Numbered from the stretch's first letter, positions 1-8,740 are shown. The stretch is 59,550 bases of DNA from Ruegeria sp. HKCCD8929 (GCF_013031405.1 NZ_WPZY01000022.1:1-59550); one strand, 5' to 3'. Notes: generated by a model from the letters alone, not told the origin. Numbers and translations are program-made.

Positions 1-43
1 GTCCGCCATCGCACTCGCAGCAACCGTCATCTACTGGTTATGA
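1..43 (+). CDS. possible C-terminal tail of a membrane protein cut by the window edge
   Basis: The frame starting at base 2 reads SAIALAATVIYWL and then a stop at 41-43, a hydrophobic tail like the last transmembrane segment of a membrane protein. It would overlap the convergent LysM gene by 13 bases. Too little is present to identify it, and the frame could be accidental. Confidence 0.2.
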   Translation, partial: SAIALAATVIYWL

Positions 44-351
44 ATCCTGACCCTAAATAGGATGGCGGTATAGGCGCGGTCCATCGTCTTGTGAACGTTT
101 GACAGGTACGTCTTGTATTCTTTCTCGTTCAGGATCATCTGCCCTTTCGGGCCGTTCACGACATAAACCTTGGCCTTGGGATCAGGCACCCAAACCTCGG
201 TTCCCTTTTTCAATGCAGATCCCTTCTTGAGCAGCGGCAGGACCTTTCGGTTCTGCGGGTGTTTCAGAACCGCATTGGGGTCTTTGATCTTGTACTGCTT
301 GACGATGGATTGAAGCGTATCGCCCTGATTGGCTTTGTGTTTAATCCACAT
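31..351 (-). CDS. small LysM-domain protein
   Basis: The 106-residue product has a LysM-like module at residues 5-58: the opening HKANQGDTLQSIVKQY and the later KKGTEVWVPDPKA match the GDTL..IA...G...L..G..L.IP pattern of LysM peptidoglycan-binding folds. There is no signal peptide or membrane segment. The start is supported by a GAGG element about 8 bases upstream of the ATG. Small soluble LysM proteins of this kind accompany phage tails, secretion baseplates or cell-wall enzymes, but no such partner is visible here, so the role is open. It is convergent with whatever lies to the left. Confidence 0.7.
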   Translation of the reverse strand: MWIKHKANQGDTLQSIVKQYKIKDPNAVLKHPQNRKVLPLLKKGSALKKGTEVWVPDPKAKVYVVNGPKGQMILNEKEYKTYLSNVHKTMDRAYTAILFRVRIHNQ

Positions 352-510
352 GGATAATCCTCGTTAATGCAAAGCTCAGCGGTCGAAACCCGCCAGATGT
401 AAAGTGGATTGCTGGAATGATCTCGCGTGTATCGAAGCGCGTGATAGGCGCCTCTGAGACGAGCATGGATTTGCTTCCTGGAACGAATGGTCCTTGGGAG
501 ATGTTCAGCT

Positions 511-551
511 AAAGAAAAACGGCGCGGCTACGGATTTCTCTGCAGCCGCGC
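511..551 (-). terminator. rho-independent terminator downstream of the small lipoprotein gene
   Basis: Perfect 8-bp stem GCGCGGCT (522-529) / AGCCGCGC (544-551) with a 14-base loop, followed on the minus strand by a T-rich run (complement of 511-520). It lies about 40 bases beyond the stop of the lipoprotein gene at 592. Confidence 0.7.
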
Positions 552-591
552 GCCACTCGTTACGGTACAAAAAGGGTGGGCCAGCGCGGCG

Positions 592-702
592 TCAGTAACC
601 GTTGGACTCATAGGAACCGCCCGGCGCATCAGAGTATCCGCCACCATAGTCGCAGGCGCCGAGTGCCAGAACGCTGAGTAAAATTGCAAAAATCCGTGTC
701 AT
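592..702 (-). CDS. 36-residue small lipoprotein
   Basis: A short reading frame that routine length cut-offs miss. It starts at an ATG preceded by GAGGAGAA (8 bases) and encodes a charged N-terminus (MTR), a hydrophobic stretch IFAILLSVLA and a clean lipobox LGAC, followed by a 20-residue Gly/Tyr/Ser-rich tail. The good ribosome site, canonical lipobox and downstream terminator together argue that it is real: a type II signal peptide giving a tiny mature lipoprotein of about 20 residues, resembling entericidin-sized lipoproteins only in architecture. It follows the COG4315-like gene (stop at 719) in the same direction and probably shares its transcript. Function unknown. Confidence 0.7.
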   Translation of the reverse strand: MTRIFAILLSVLALGACDYGGGYSDAPGGSYESNGY

Positions 703-718
703 GTTCAGTTCTCCTCAT

Positions 719-1096
719 TCAGCCGCGTGCGGCGTCCCAGACGTTACCCACTCCATCGCCGGTCGCGTCACCTCGTGCGGAGTCACCCTGCCAGAAATAG
801 AGCGGCCGGCCGTTCAGCGTCCATTGAAGGGTTCCGTCCCCGCGATTGATAACTCCCAGGGCACCACTGGGTTTCGCAGAGGCTGACGCCGTGAACGGCG
901 GCCATGCCTTGGCGCAGTCGTTGTAGCAGTTCGATTTGTTCCTGGCGTCCCTGCGGAACGTATAAAGGGTCATTCCAGTCTTCGCAGACGCAAGAACCTT
1001 CCCGATATCAGAATTCACTGACACCAGCGTTTGGGTTGACGCGACGGTTCCGATAGCGGTGCAGATGGCAATTGCAACAATCAATGTACGGTTCAT
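719..1096 (-). CDS. secreted COG4315-type repeat protein (Lipoprotein_15 family)
   Basis: 125 residues. A signal peptide (MNRTLIVAIAICTAIGTVAS) precedes a domain with the family's hallmark pattern: GMTLYTFRRDARNKSNCYNDCAKAWPP (split here as the Y-F-D, C..C..WPP core), then GTLQWTLNGRPLYFWQGD and a closing DGVGNVWDA. Family members are exported and of unknown biochemical function. The start is the ATG at 1094-1096 because an AAGGAC box lies just upstream and the signal peptide begins there; the longer open frame upstream is not coding-like. Divergent from the ECF sigma gene across 263 bases, an arrangement in which such periplasmic proteins are often sigma targets. That link is inference. Confidence 0.8.
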   Translation of the reverse strand: MNRTLIVAIAICTAIGTVASTQTLVSVNSDIGKVLASAKTGMTLYTFRRDARNKSNCYNDCAKAWPPFTASASAKPSGALGVINRGDGTLQWTLNGRPLYFWQGDSARGDATGDGVGNVWDAARG

Positions 1097-1206
1097 GGTT
1101 AAATCGTCCTTTTCAAAATGCGGGTCGAATTGCGGAGCTTGCGGCCCGTGCTGCTCAACCATTACGCCCCGGCCACCGTGCTTATTCCCGATCACAAAAA
1201 ATTTTT

Positions 1207-1231
1207 GGAATTTTTTCGCTGGGCCAAGCGT
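1207..1231 (+). promoter_or_regulatory. possible ECF-type promoter (GGAAT-N17-CGT)
   Basis: GGAAT at 1207-1211 and CGT at 1229-1231 are 17 bases apart, resembling the GGAAC-N16/17-CGT class recognised by many ECF sigma factors. It sits in the divergent region 128 bases upstream of the sigma gene, so autoregulation is possible. Single weak match. Confidence 0.28.
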
Positions 1232-1359
1232 ATGCTCCTTGAACAAAGGCGAAGGAGTGCGTGATGCCTGTGGCGTCGACGTGCCAACTGAACAACCAAG
1301 CAAGTTGCATTCTGGCGCCCGGCGCTGCACTAAGGACGCAGACTGCTCGAATTCAATGC

Positions 1360-1884
1360 ATGGATATTCGAGAGGACCGCGCCTTGTCCGACCTGAAGCG
1401 CGAACTGATCGTGCTCTTGCCACGACTGAGACGATTTGCACGATCGCTGACCCGTTCGGTGCCCGAAGCAGACGATCTGGTTCAGGAGGCGTGCTTGCGC
1501 GCCATCAGCCGCGCGGATCAATGGGACCCCGCCCAGCCCCTTGATCGCTGGATGTTCCGGGTCACCCGGAATCTCTGGATCAGCGAGATGCGCAAACGGA
1601 CGGTGCGGCTGGGTCAGGGTCATGTGCCCGCTGACGAAACGCCGGAACTGGTCACGAATGAGACGGGAGAGGCGATTGTTGCGGCAACAGAGCTGCACCG
1701 CCACATCGATGCGTTGCCCGAGGAACTGTCCACCGTTCTTCTGACCGTTTCAGTGGAAGGGTACAGCTATGCAGAAGCGGCAGAGTTGCTGAGAATTCCA
1801 ATCGGCACCGTCATGAGCCGGGTTCACAGGGCCAGGAAAACCCTGGCCAAACGGATGGCAGATTCCGCAGGAGCAAGCACGTGA
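1360..1884 (+). CDS. ECF-family RNA polymerase sigma factor
   Basis: 174 residues with region 2 (LPRLRRFARSLTRSVPEADDLVQEACLRA, i.e. the DDLVQE core and following W-D-...-L-DRWMFRVTRN) and region 4 (LPEELSTVLLTVSVEGYSYAEAA...IPIGTVMSRVHRARKTLA) in the normal order; nothing between them but a short linker, as in ECF factors. The ATG at 1360 lacks a good ribosome site; a TTG at 1384 preceded by AGAGGA at 7 bases is a credible alternative start giving 166 residues. The stop overlaps the start of the anti-sigma gene by 4 bases, so the pair is translationally coupled. Confidence 0.9.
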   Translation: MDIREDRALSDLKRELIVLLPRLRRFARSLTRSVPEADDLVQEACLRAISRADQWDPAQPLDRWMFRVTRNLWISEMRKRTVRLGQGHVPADETPELVTNETGEAIVAATELHRHIDALPEELSTVLLTVSVEGYSYAEAAELLRIPIGTVMSRVHRARKTLAKRMADSAGAST

Positions 1885-2654
1885 CCGGATATTCTGACAA
1901 ACTCAGCGCGTTCCTGGATGGCGAACTGCCGGACGTTGAAATGCAGGTGATTGAGGGCGCTCTTGCCAAGGATCCTACGCTTCAGGCCGAACTCGAGGCG
2001 CTGATGGCGGCCGATGCGATGGCGAAGGAACAGTTCGCCGAGATACTGCACGAACCGGTCCCGCTTGAATTGGCCGCAGCCATTCAGAATGCGCCCACTG
2101 AAAGCCCGGCAAATACACCGCGGTCGCCATCGGGGTTCAAAATGCTCACTGCGGTGGCGGCAGTGATCGCCTTGGCGATAGGTGGCGCTGCCGGCTATTT
2201 CACCGGGCGTACACAAGGTCAGCAGGTGGCGTCGGCGCCCGGCTGGTTGACCGACATTGCCGATTATCACGGGGTCTACGCTGCCCAAAGTCGGCATCTG
2301 GTTGAGGTGCCTGCGAATGAGGCGGATCATATCCAGACTTGGCTCACAAAATCCGTGGGCGTTGACGTTCGCATTCCGGATCTCTCCGCAGAGGGGCTGA
2401 CATTCCAAGGAGCGCGGTTGCTGGTGGCCGTGGGTAAGCCGGTTGCGCAGCTGATGTATACCGATGCTGACATGAGCGTTGTCGCCATTTGCCAGATACA
2501 GTCAGGTACGCCTCGCGACGGGTTCGAGAAGCTGACCATAAACGCATTCGACATGGTGACCTGGGGCTCCCAAAACTCCAACTTCGTTGTTGTCGGAGAC
2601 GAAAACCGCGGCGATCTGGTTGAGATCGCTCAACTGGCTGCCTCTCAGACCTAG
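1881..2654 (+). CDS. membrane anti-sigma factor
   Basis: 257 residues starting at GTG in the 4-base overlap with the sigma gene. An N-terminal cytoplasmic domain opens with YSDKLSAFLDGELPD, the zinc-less variant of the anti-sigma 'LSAYLDGEL' signature. A single transmembrane helix (about residues 87-107, MLTAVAAVIALAIGGAAGY) is followed by a periplasmic domain of about 145 residues. This is the standard architecture of a cognate anti-sigma factor that holds the ECF factor at the membrane. No zinc-binding HxxxCxxC motif is visible. The inducing signal cannot be told from the sequence. Confidence 0.85.
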   Translation: MTGYSDKLSAFLDGELPDVEMQVIEGALAKDPTLQAELEALMAADAMAKEQFAEILHEPVPLELAAAIQNAPTESPANTPRSPSGFKMLTAVAAVIALAIGGAAGYFTGRTQGQQVASAPGWLTDIADYHGVYAAQSRHLVEVPANEADHIQTWLTKSVGVDVRIPDLSAEGLTFQGARLLVAVGKPVAQLMYTDADMSVVAICQIQSGTPRDGFEKLTINAFDMVTWGSQNSNFVVVGDENRGDLVEIAQLAASQT

Positions 2655-2913
2655 TCGAAGTCCGGAGCGGCCAGACCCGGATCTTCGGTGCGCCACATGC
2701 AAAAATTTTCCGAAACGAGAATAATCGACGAGGCACGGGCGTAGTCCCGTTCATGAGCGCCGCAGACTGCGGTTCAAAATTGCGCAGGCGTTCATGAGAA
2801 GAGGGGCGGCATCATGACCGGACCACTTTGTCCGTGCGGAGAAACGTTCGCGTGAACGCCTCGGCGCTGATTTCAGCGAAGCAATTTTTAGATGTTTGTA
2901 AGGAGTAAAGATC

Positions 2914-5148
2914 ATGGCCTTTTTCAATTTCATTACTCGTATCGGCAATACATTCTTCGGCACCCGACGCGACGACATCATTGAAGGAAACAACGACGAT
3001 AACAGGATTTTCGGGCTGCGTGGCGACGACCGGATCGATGGCGCGGGCGGCGATGACACGGTGTTCGGCGGGTTCGGCGATGACCGCGTCGAAGGCGGCA
3101 GTGGCGAAGACAGACTGTTCGGTGGCTTTGGCGATGACCTCGTGTTTGGCGGAGATGACGACGACAAGCTTTGGGGCGGCTTCGGCAATGACACCCTGAT
3201 CGGTGACAAAGGCAGCGACAAGGTGTTCGGCGGGTTCGGTGACGATCTGATGATCTGGAACAATGGCGACGGATCGGACCTGATGGAAGGCGGCTTTGGC
3301 CAAGACACCGTTCAGGTCAATGGCGCAGTGGATGACGGCGACGACTTCCGCATTTCGGCCAATGGCCAGCGGGTCGAATTCGCCCGCGAAAACCTGATCC
3401 CGTTTCAGCTGGATATCGGGTCTGTCGAAACCCTCGACGTCAATGCTGGCGGCGGTGACGACGTGATCGATGCCACCGGGCTTGCCGCCGAACTCATCAA
3501 GCTCGACCTCGACGGTGGCGACGGCAACGATACGGTCATCGGTGGCAATGGCGAGGATCATCTGCGTGGCGGTGCCGGCAACGATGTTGTCGTCGGCGGC
3601 AAAGGCAACGACACGATGTTGGGCGAGGACGGCAACGACTTGCTGGTCTGGAACAATGGCGACGGGTCGGACCTGATGGAAGGCGGCGATGGCAACGACA
3701 CGGTGCAGGTTAACGGCGCCGTCGATGACGGCGACGAATTCCGCATCTCGGCCAATGGCGACCGGGTGGCATTCGCCCGTGAAAACCTGATCCCATTCCA
3801 GCTCGACATCGGCACCACCGAAAACCTCGACATCAATGCAGGTGGCGGCGACGACGTGATCGATGCCACCGGGCTTGCGGCCGATCTGATCTCACTCGAT
3901 CTCGACGGAGGCGACGGCAATGACGAGATCATCGGTGGCGACGGCGTCGACGTGCTGCGCGGCGGTGACGGCGACGACACAATAACCGGCGGCAAGGGCA
4001 ACGACATCTTCTTGGGCGAAGATGGCGATGACCTGATGATCTGGAACAACGGCGACGGGTCCGACCTGATGGAAGGCGGCGCCGGCGAGGATACCGTGCA
4101 GGTCAATGGCTCCGATGACGACGGCGACCTGTTCGTGATCTCGCCAAATGGCGCCCGCGTCAGGTTCGAACGTGACAACCTGATCCAGTTCCAGCTCGAC
4201 ATCGGCACCACGGAAAATCTCGATGTCAACGGCGGGGGCGGCGATGACGTGATTGTGGCAAGCGAAGGGATTGCCGGGCTGATCAACCTTGATCTCGACG
4301 GCGGCGACGGCAACGACCTCGTGATCGGCGGCGACGGCGAGGACGTGGTATGCGGCGGCGCGGGCAATGACACGCTGATCGGCGGCAAGGGGAACGATGC
4401 GAAGTTCGGCGACGACGGCAACGACCTACTGATCTGGAACAACGGCGACGGCTCGGACCTGATGGAAGGCGGCGATGGCAACGACACGGTGCAGGTCAAT
4501 GGCGCCAATGGCGACGGCGACAACTTCCGTATTACCGCCGATGGCGATCGCGTGGAATTTGCACGTGAAAACCTGATCCCGTTCCAGCTTGACATCGGAA
4601 CGACGGAGAACCTCGATGTCAACGGCCAGGATGGTAATGATGTGATCGACGCCAGCGGGCTTGCCGCCGGTCTGATCAATCTCGATCTTGACGGCGGCGC
4701 GGGGAACGATTTGTTGCTCGGCGGCGATGGCGCAGACGTGCTGCGCGGTGGCGCGGACAACGACATCATGAATGGCGGCGCGGGGAACGATATCTTGCTG
4801 GGCGACGACGGCAACGACGCCATGTTCGGGGGCGCCGGAGACGACATCATGCTCGGCGGTGCCGGCGATGATGCTCTCAAAGGTGGTGAAGGTGACGACG
4901 TTCTGAATGGCGGCGCCGGTGCCGACACCTTCCTGTTCGCTCCGGGCGAAGGAACCGACACAATCGGTGATTTCGAGGACGGGATCGACCTGATCGGACT
5001 GGACGGCGGCTTGGCGTTTGCCGACCTGACAATCGCGGATGACGGCGGTGACACCGTGATCTCGATCACCGCCACCAACGAGGATCTGGTACGGCTCGAG
5101 AACGTTCAGGCCGCCGATATCGGCGTGGACGACTTCGTCATCGCCTGA
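2914..5148 (+). CDS. RTX-type calcium-binding protein with four 131-residue units
   Basis: 744 residues, strongly acidic, full of GGxGxD nonapeptides that bind calcium in a parallel beta-roll. After an N-terminal block (RRDDIIEGNNDDNRIFGLRG), four units of exactly 131 residues follow, each with WNNGDGSDLMEGG, DTVQVNG, ENLIPFQLDIG and LDLDGGDGND. The C-terminal 90 residues (DTFLFAPGEG...ITATNEDLVRLENV) have the usual character of a type I secretion signal region. No N-terminal signal peptide. An AAGGAG box precedes the ATG. No enzymatic domain is recognisable, so a surface or biofilm-matrix role is likely but unproven. No ABC/HlyD/TolC exporter genes are in the window. Confidence 0.88.
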   Translation: MAFFNFITRIGNTFFGTRRDDIIEGNNDDNRIFGLRGDDRIDGAGGDDTVFGGFGDDRVEGGSGEDRLFGGFGDDLVFGGDDDDKLWGGFGNDTLIGDKGSDKVFGGFGDDLMIWNNGDGSDLMEGGFGQDTVQVNGAVDDGDDFRISANGQRVEFARENLIPFQLDIGSVETLDVNAGGGDDVIDATGLAAELIKLDLDGGDGNDTVIGGNGEDHLRGGAGNDVVVGGKGNDTMLGEDGNDLLVWNNGDGSDLMEGGDGNDTVQVNGAVDDGDEFRISANGDRVAFARENLIPFQLDIGTTENLDINAGGGDDVIDATGLAADLISLDLDGGDGNDEIIGGDGVDVLRGGDGDDTITGGKGNDIFLGEDGDDLMIWNNGDGSDLMEGGAGEDTVQVNGSDDDGDLFVISPNGARVRFERDNLIQFQLDIGTTENLDVNGGGGDDVIVASEGIAGLINLDLDGGDGNDLVIGGDGEDVVCGGAGNDTLIGGKGNDAKFGDDGNDLLIWNNGDGSDLMEGGDGNDTVQVNGANGDGDNFRITADGDRVEFARENLIPFQLDIGTTENLDVNGQDGNDVIDASGLAAGLINLDLDGGAGNDLLLGGDGADVLRGGADNDIMNGGAGNDILLGDDGNDAMFGGAGDDIMLGGAGDDALKGGEGDDVLNGGAGADTFLFAPGEGTDTIGDFEDGIDLIGLDGGLAFADLTIADDGGDTVISITATNEDLVRLENVQAADIGVDDFVIA
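3256..4827 (+). repeat. four in-frame tandem repeats, 393 bp each
   Basis: The string TGGAACAA begins at 3256, 3649, 4042 and 4435, so the spacing is 393, 393 and 393 bases. The units run 3256-3648, 3649-4041, 4042-4434 and 4435-4827. They differ at scattered synonymous and conservative positions, so they are old or diversifying copies rather than a fresh duplication. Confidence 0.9.
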
Positions 5149-5167
5149 GCATCATGACCAAAACGAC

Positions 5168-5199
5168 CGGGCGAAGCGTCTGCGCTTCGCCCGTTTTTT
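5168..5199 (+). terminator. rho-independent terminator of the RTX gene
   Basis: Perfect 11-bp stem CGGGCGAAGCG (5168-5178) / CGCTTCGCCCG (5183-5193), TCTG loop, then six T. It begins 20 bases after the stop codon. Confidence 0.92.
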
Positions 5200-5355
5200 G
5201 TGTCATCAAACCGCCCTCGATGGTGCAGTCCACTCCCCTTGTCGGTCCAAAAAGCACCGTCCACCGGCCCGACCAGATCTCTCGTATGCCCAGTTTAGCC
5301 ACGGGTGCGGGCAATGCGCCCTAAACCATGGTTGTAGCCTTGATAGGCCGTCACC

Positions 5356-6627
5356 GTGACATCAGATTGGAGGAGACACCGACCCCACGTCGCCAGGCAG
5401 ATGGAGGCACAGATCGCTAAGCGCCGAGTCTTTGCGTGGATTTCCGGCCTGCTTGCCATTCTGGCCAGCGCCACTGTTTATCTGTCCATGACCGGCGAGA
5501 GCGGCCTTGCACAACAGTCTTTGCCCACACGACCTCACGAAGTCACTCGACTGGATGCGAAAAGAGCCGAAGGTTTAGGCTGGCGATCAGATGGGCTGGA
5601 CGCTGTGTTCGGTTTTGTCACCACGCTCAGTACCGACAGTTTTGTGATCGTGACAAATGGCGAGGTGGTTGGCGCGTACGGCGACCTCAGAAAGCAGTAT
5701 TCGACCCACTCGATGCGCAAATCGTTCCTCAGCGCCCTCGTGGGCATGCATCTTGTCCCAGGTGCAGGACAGGTCAATCTGAATGCCACGCTGGAGGAGC
5801 TGGGCATCGATGATGCGCCGGAACCGCTTATTGCGAAACAAAAACAGGCAACGGTGCGCCACTTGCTCAAGAGCGTGTCCGGCATCAGTCATCCCACCGC
5901 AGCCTCTGGGTCGCTGCAGGACGACATCGACAGACGGCTGGGCAACCGGGAAAACGAGCCCGGTACCATCTGGGCATACAACAATTGGGACTACAATGCT
6001 TTGACGACAATCTTCGAAATGCGCACAGGTCTTGGGATCGCCGAGGCATTCCATCAGGGAATTGCTGTGCCGTCCGAGATGGAGGATTTCGACGTTAGGG
6101 ATGTGTCCTATGTCGCCGACGCCAGCCTCTCTATGCACAAAGCCGCAGCGTTTCGCATGTCAGCCCGTGATCTTGTCAGGTTCGGTCAGATCTATCTCAA
6201 CAACGGCCGGATCGGCGATCGGCAGATTGTACCGAGTGAGTGGATCAACCGCATTACAGAGGATTTTATCCAGACGGGTATGGATGGCCTGAGATGGGGG
6301 CACGGCTACCTCTGGTGGATACCAAGCCCTGACACCGGACTGCCGGAAGGCACGTTTTGGAGTTGGGGCCTTGGAAATCAGGCGCTTTTCGTTGTGCCCG
6401 AATGGAATACTCTGATCGTCCACCAGTCCGACACGACTGAATTTCTGAAGCGTTTCGTCCCGATGATCGAACAAGATGGCATGGAGGGGGAAGCCGCGGT
6501 CGAGCACCTCATTCTTTCTTGCCTTGAGCCCGACAATCGCGACAGCGCGTATTGCACCGAACATCGCTTCACCACACGGCGTGAGTTCGACAAGTTGAAC
6601 TCCCTCATCGTCAAAGCTCGAAACTAA
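5356..6627 (+). CDS. membrane-anchored serine hydrolase of the beta-lactamase/class C family
   Basis: 423 residues. A single N-terminal membrane segment (about residues 24-46, VFAWISGLLAILASATVYLS) exports or anchors the catalytic domain. The SxxK nucleophile motif is S119-M-R-K122, the second motif is Y208-N-N210, and a C-terminal WGLGNQ occupies the place of the KTG/HxG motif. This fits PF00144 esterase/peptidase-like proteins rather than a true beta-lactamase, so antibiotic resistance should not be inferred. The start drawn is GTG at 5356; ATG at 5401 is an alternative and would still keep the membrane segment. It stands alone. Confidence 0.82.
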   Translation: MTSDWRRHRPHVARQMEAQIAKRRVFAWISGLLAILASATVYLSMTGESGLAQQSLPTRPHEVTRLDAKRAEGLGWRSDGLDAVFGFVTTLSTDSFVIVTNGEVVGAYGDLRKQYSTHSMRKSFLSALVGMHLVPGAGQVNLNATLEELGIDDAPEPLIAKQKQATVRHLLKSVSGISHPTAASGSLQDDIDRRLGNRENEPGTIWAYNNWDYNALTTIFEMRTGLGIAEAFHQGIAVPSEMEDFDVRDVSYVADASLSMHKAAAFRMSARDLVRFGQIYLNNGRIGDRQIVPSEWINRITEDFIQTGMDGLRWGHGYLWWIPSPDTGLPEGTFWSWGLGNQALFVVPEWNTLIVHQSDTTEFLKRFVPMIEQDGMEGEAAVEHLILSCLEPDNRDSAYCTEHRFTTRREFDKLNSLIVKARN

Positions 6628-6786
6628 CGCGCCACGTTTGCTGCTGAGAGGCTTCCGAGCCTCAGTGGCAATACCGGTAGCGCGGCACGAAACGGCCATT
6701 CCTAAGCAGGTTATGAACGACCGCATTGTTCTACGGTGCCGAAGTCAGGTGACCGCAATACCGGCACAATGGAAGCGATCCGCCGC

Positions 6787-7338
6787 CTACTGGTCTTCAA
6801 AAATGCCAGTGGGTTTACCGTCGATCGTCTCGACATTTTTGCGCTCCCAATAGTCTTTGACACCATCTGGCCCTAACCCGTCATAATAAGGTTCCAATTC
6901 CACCTCGCCTCGGGACTTCTTGAACTCCATGATGGGCACTCCTGAACCACATGACGTCTGAACCAGATCGATGGTCAGGTCGAACACCTGCCGGCTGCCA
7001 CCCAGCTTGGGAAAGTCGGTGATCAAGGCCTCCCAGTCTGCGTCGCGCGGATGGTGAACCCGGGCTTGCCCGTAAACGCGCAAGATCAAAGGGTTCCCCT
7101 CGAAAGCGCAGAACATGAGTGTCATGCGACCTGTGGCCCGAACATGCGCCGCGGTCTCATTGCCGCTGCCAGACAGATTGAGCCAGAGGATCCGGTGGTC
7201 ATCCTTGATCCTGAGTGTGTCCATTCCCTTCGGCGAGACATTCACACGGCCGTCTCGATCCGCCGTCGCAACAAAAAACAACGGTTGCGCTTCGATAAAG
7301 CGTCGAAACGTGCGATTGAGCTTCTTTCCCATTGCCAT
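6787..7338 (-). CDS. pyridoxamine 5'-phosphate oxidase-family flavoprotein
   Basis: 183 residues with the split-barrel FMN-binding pattern: an N-terminal PLFFVATADRDGRVNVSPKG, the central NETAAHVRATGRMTLMF, and ILRVYGQARV. Family members bind FMN or F420 and reduce or bind small molecules; the substrate here is unknown. It is not PdxH itself, which is longer and has a different C-terminus. The start at 7338 is chosen because AGAGGA lies 9 bases upstream, in preference to a longer frame. Monocistronic. Confidence 0.8.
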   Translation of the reverse strand: MAMGKKLNRTFRRFIEAQPLFFVATADRDGRVNVSPKGMDTLRIKDDHRILWLNLSGSGNETAAHVRATGRMTLMFCAFEGNPLILRVYGQARVHHPRDADWEALITDFPKLGGSRQVFDLTIDLVQTSCGSGVPIMEFKKSRGEVELEPYYDGLGPDGVKDYWERKNVETIDGKPTGIFEDQ

Positions 7339-7433
7339 GTCAGTCGTCCTCTTGCGTTTTGCGGATGAATGATGCGGCAACCTAAGGTCCGGTAGGGAAC
7401 CCGAAGTGGCCGCATACGTTCAAGCGGGTTTGA

Positions 7434-7700
7434 TCACCAGTTGGCAGACCGCGACCGACGGATGTCAATCAGTTCCAGTGCACCGCCCGACGGCAACTGC
7501 ATGCGGGTCGCGTCTGGGACGTCATGCTCGGTCAACCCGATATCACGAAGGTATCTGTCGGACAGTTTGCTCAGGCGTGCCTTGGCTTTCCGGCGCTCGA
7601 TGACCTTTTGCGCTGCAATGTTGGCGGCATCGATCAGTTCGGCAATCACGGCGGCCACTGATTTGTGGCTCAGCGGGGCGGTATGAGAGGTATATGTCAT
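7434..7700 (-). CDS. DUF1127-family small protein
   Basis: 88 residues. The C-terminal half contains the DUF1127 signature, RLSKLSDRYLRDIGLTEHDV, an arginine-rich helical motif found in many short alphaproteobacterial proteins, some of which bind RNA or affect phosphate and carbon physiology. A GAGGAG box precedes the ATG at 7700. The N-terminal helix (AVIAELIDAANIAAQKVIERRKAK, roughly residues 15-38) is amphipathic. Divergent from the HxlR regulator with about 180 bases between. Confidence 0.85.
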   Translation of the reverse strand: MTYTSHTAPLSHKSVAAVIAELIDAANIAAQKVIERRKAKARLSKLSDRYLRDIGLTEHDVPDATRMQLPSGGALELIDIRRSRSANW

Positions 7701-7879
7701 TGGGTGTCTCCTCGAGTACATGTGCGTGTTTTTGATGCAACCAACGTCGCATGGCCTCGCGGATACCGGGCAGTGTAGAAAGTGAACCACCCCTGATACA
7801 GAAAGTGTACTGGCCGGAATTCAGGGATCAGGATTATACTCCAGCGTGCGGTCCACCGTTAACGCAGGAGGCCTGGATC

Positions 7880-8599
7880 ATGACGACCAAACCCTATGGC
7901 CTGTATTGTCCCACGTCGAAAGCCTGTGAGATCCTTCTGCCGCGCTGGACGATCCAGATTCTGGGCGAGCTTTGGGGCGGTTCGACCCGGTTCAACGAAA
8001 TCAAACGCGGACTGCCCGGGATTTCACCCACTTTGCTGACGAAGCGGCTCAAGGAAATGCAGGAGAACGGCCTGCTGGAGCGGGTGGAAGATCGGGCAAC
8101 CGGGTCCATCGACTATATCAGAACGGACAAGGCTGCCGAGTTGGATGAAGTTCTGACCATTCTCGCCAAATGGGCACAACGCCACATCAAGGCGGAAATT
8201 GCACTCGAAGACCGGGATGCCGATTTGCTGATGTGGAACGTGCGGCGTCAGGTGGATGTTGATGAACTGCCGCCCAAACGCAACGTGATGCGTTTCAACT
8301 TCTCAGATGCGACGTCGCCAGCATCAACCTATTGGCTCATCACGAAACCCGGTGAAACGGTGGAACTATGCGCAAGCGATCCGGGCTTTGATATTGATCT
8401 TTACGTTGAAACGGAAGTCACCATCATGACCGGGTTTTATCTCGGCCGCAGGTCGTTTGAACGGGATCTCGAAGACGGGCGAATATTCATGAGTGGCGAT
8501 CCGAGGCTCATCAAAAACTTTAGGCGATGGTTCAGGTTCAGCATGCATTCCCACGCGGATGACATTGCTCTGGTTGATGATCACGCAGGTCTGGGTTGA
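7880..8599 (+). CDS. HxlR-family transcriptional regulator with C-terminal SCP2-like domain
   Basis: 239 residues. Residues 8-98 form the HxlR winged helix (CPTSKACEILLPRWTIQILGEL, then LPGISPTLLTKRLKEM and GLLERV). The remaining 130 residues look like the SCP2-type ligand-binding fold attached to many such regulators in alphaproteobacteria. The cysteine in the N-terminal YCPTSKA could be a redox or electrophile sensor, as in HypR/YodB relatives. The ATG at 7880 follows an ideal AGGAGG; the longer upstream frame is discounted. Divergent from the DUF1127 gene, which is a plausible target by position only. Confidence 0.85.
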   Translation: MTTKPYGLYCPTSKACEILLPRWTIQILGELWGGSTRFNEIKRGLPGISPTLLTKRLKEMQENGLLERVEDRATGSIDYIRTDKAAELDEVLTILAKWAQRHIKAEIALEDRDADLLMWNVRRQVDVDELPPKRNVMRFNFSDATSPASTYWLITKPGETVELCASDPGFDIDLYVETEVTIMTGFYLGRRSFERDLEDGRIFMSGDPRLIKNFRRWFRFSMHSHADDIALVDDHAGLG

Positions 8600-8740
8600 T
8601 ACCCGATACGGGATCACAATCGTCTTCTCTTCGCCGCTGTCGGCAACCAGACTGATCGTGGTCTGCGTGAAAACCGACACCGCGACGTGTCCAGCAAGGC
8701 TGTGCGGACGCGGGTCGGTTGGTGGCAGATCTGATTTAGC

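Noticed and set aside
3256..4827. Regularly spaced repeats that might be read as a CRISPR array
   Set aside because: They are 393-bp in-frame protein repeats, not short repeats with unique spacers, and no cas genes are present.
3558..5078. 506-codon minus-strand frame, Pro/Ser-rich
   Set aside because: Mirror of the Gly/Asp-rich RTX repeats.
5356..6627. Antibiotic-resistance beta-lactamase
   Set aside because: It has the SxxK and YxN motifs of the wide PF00144 hydrolase group but no clear KTG and no resistance-gene context.
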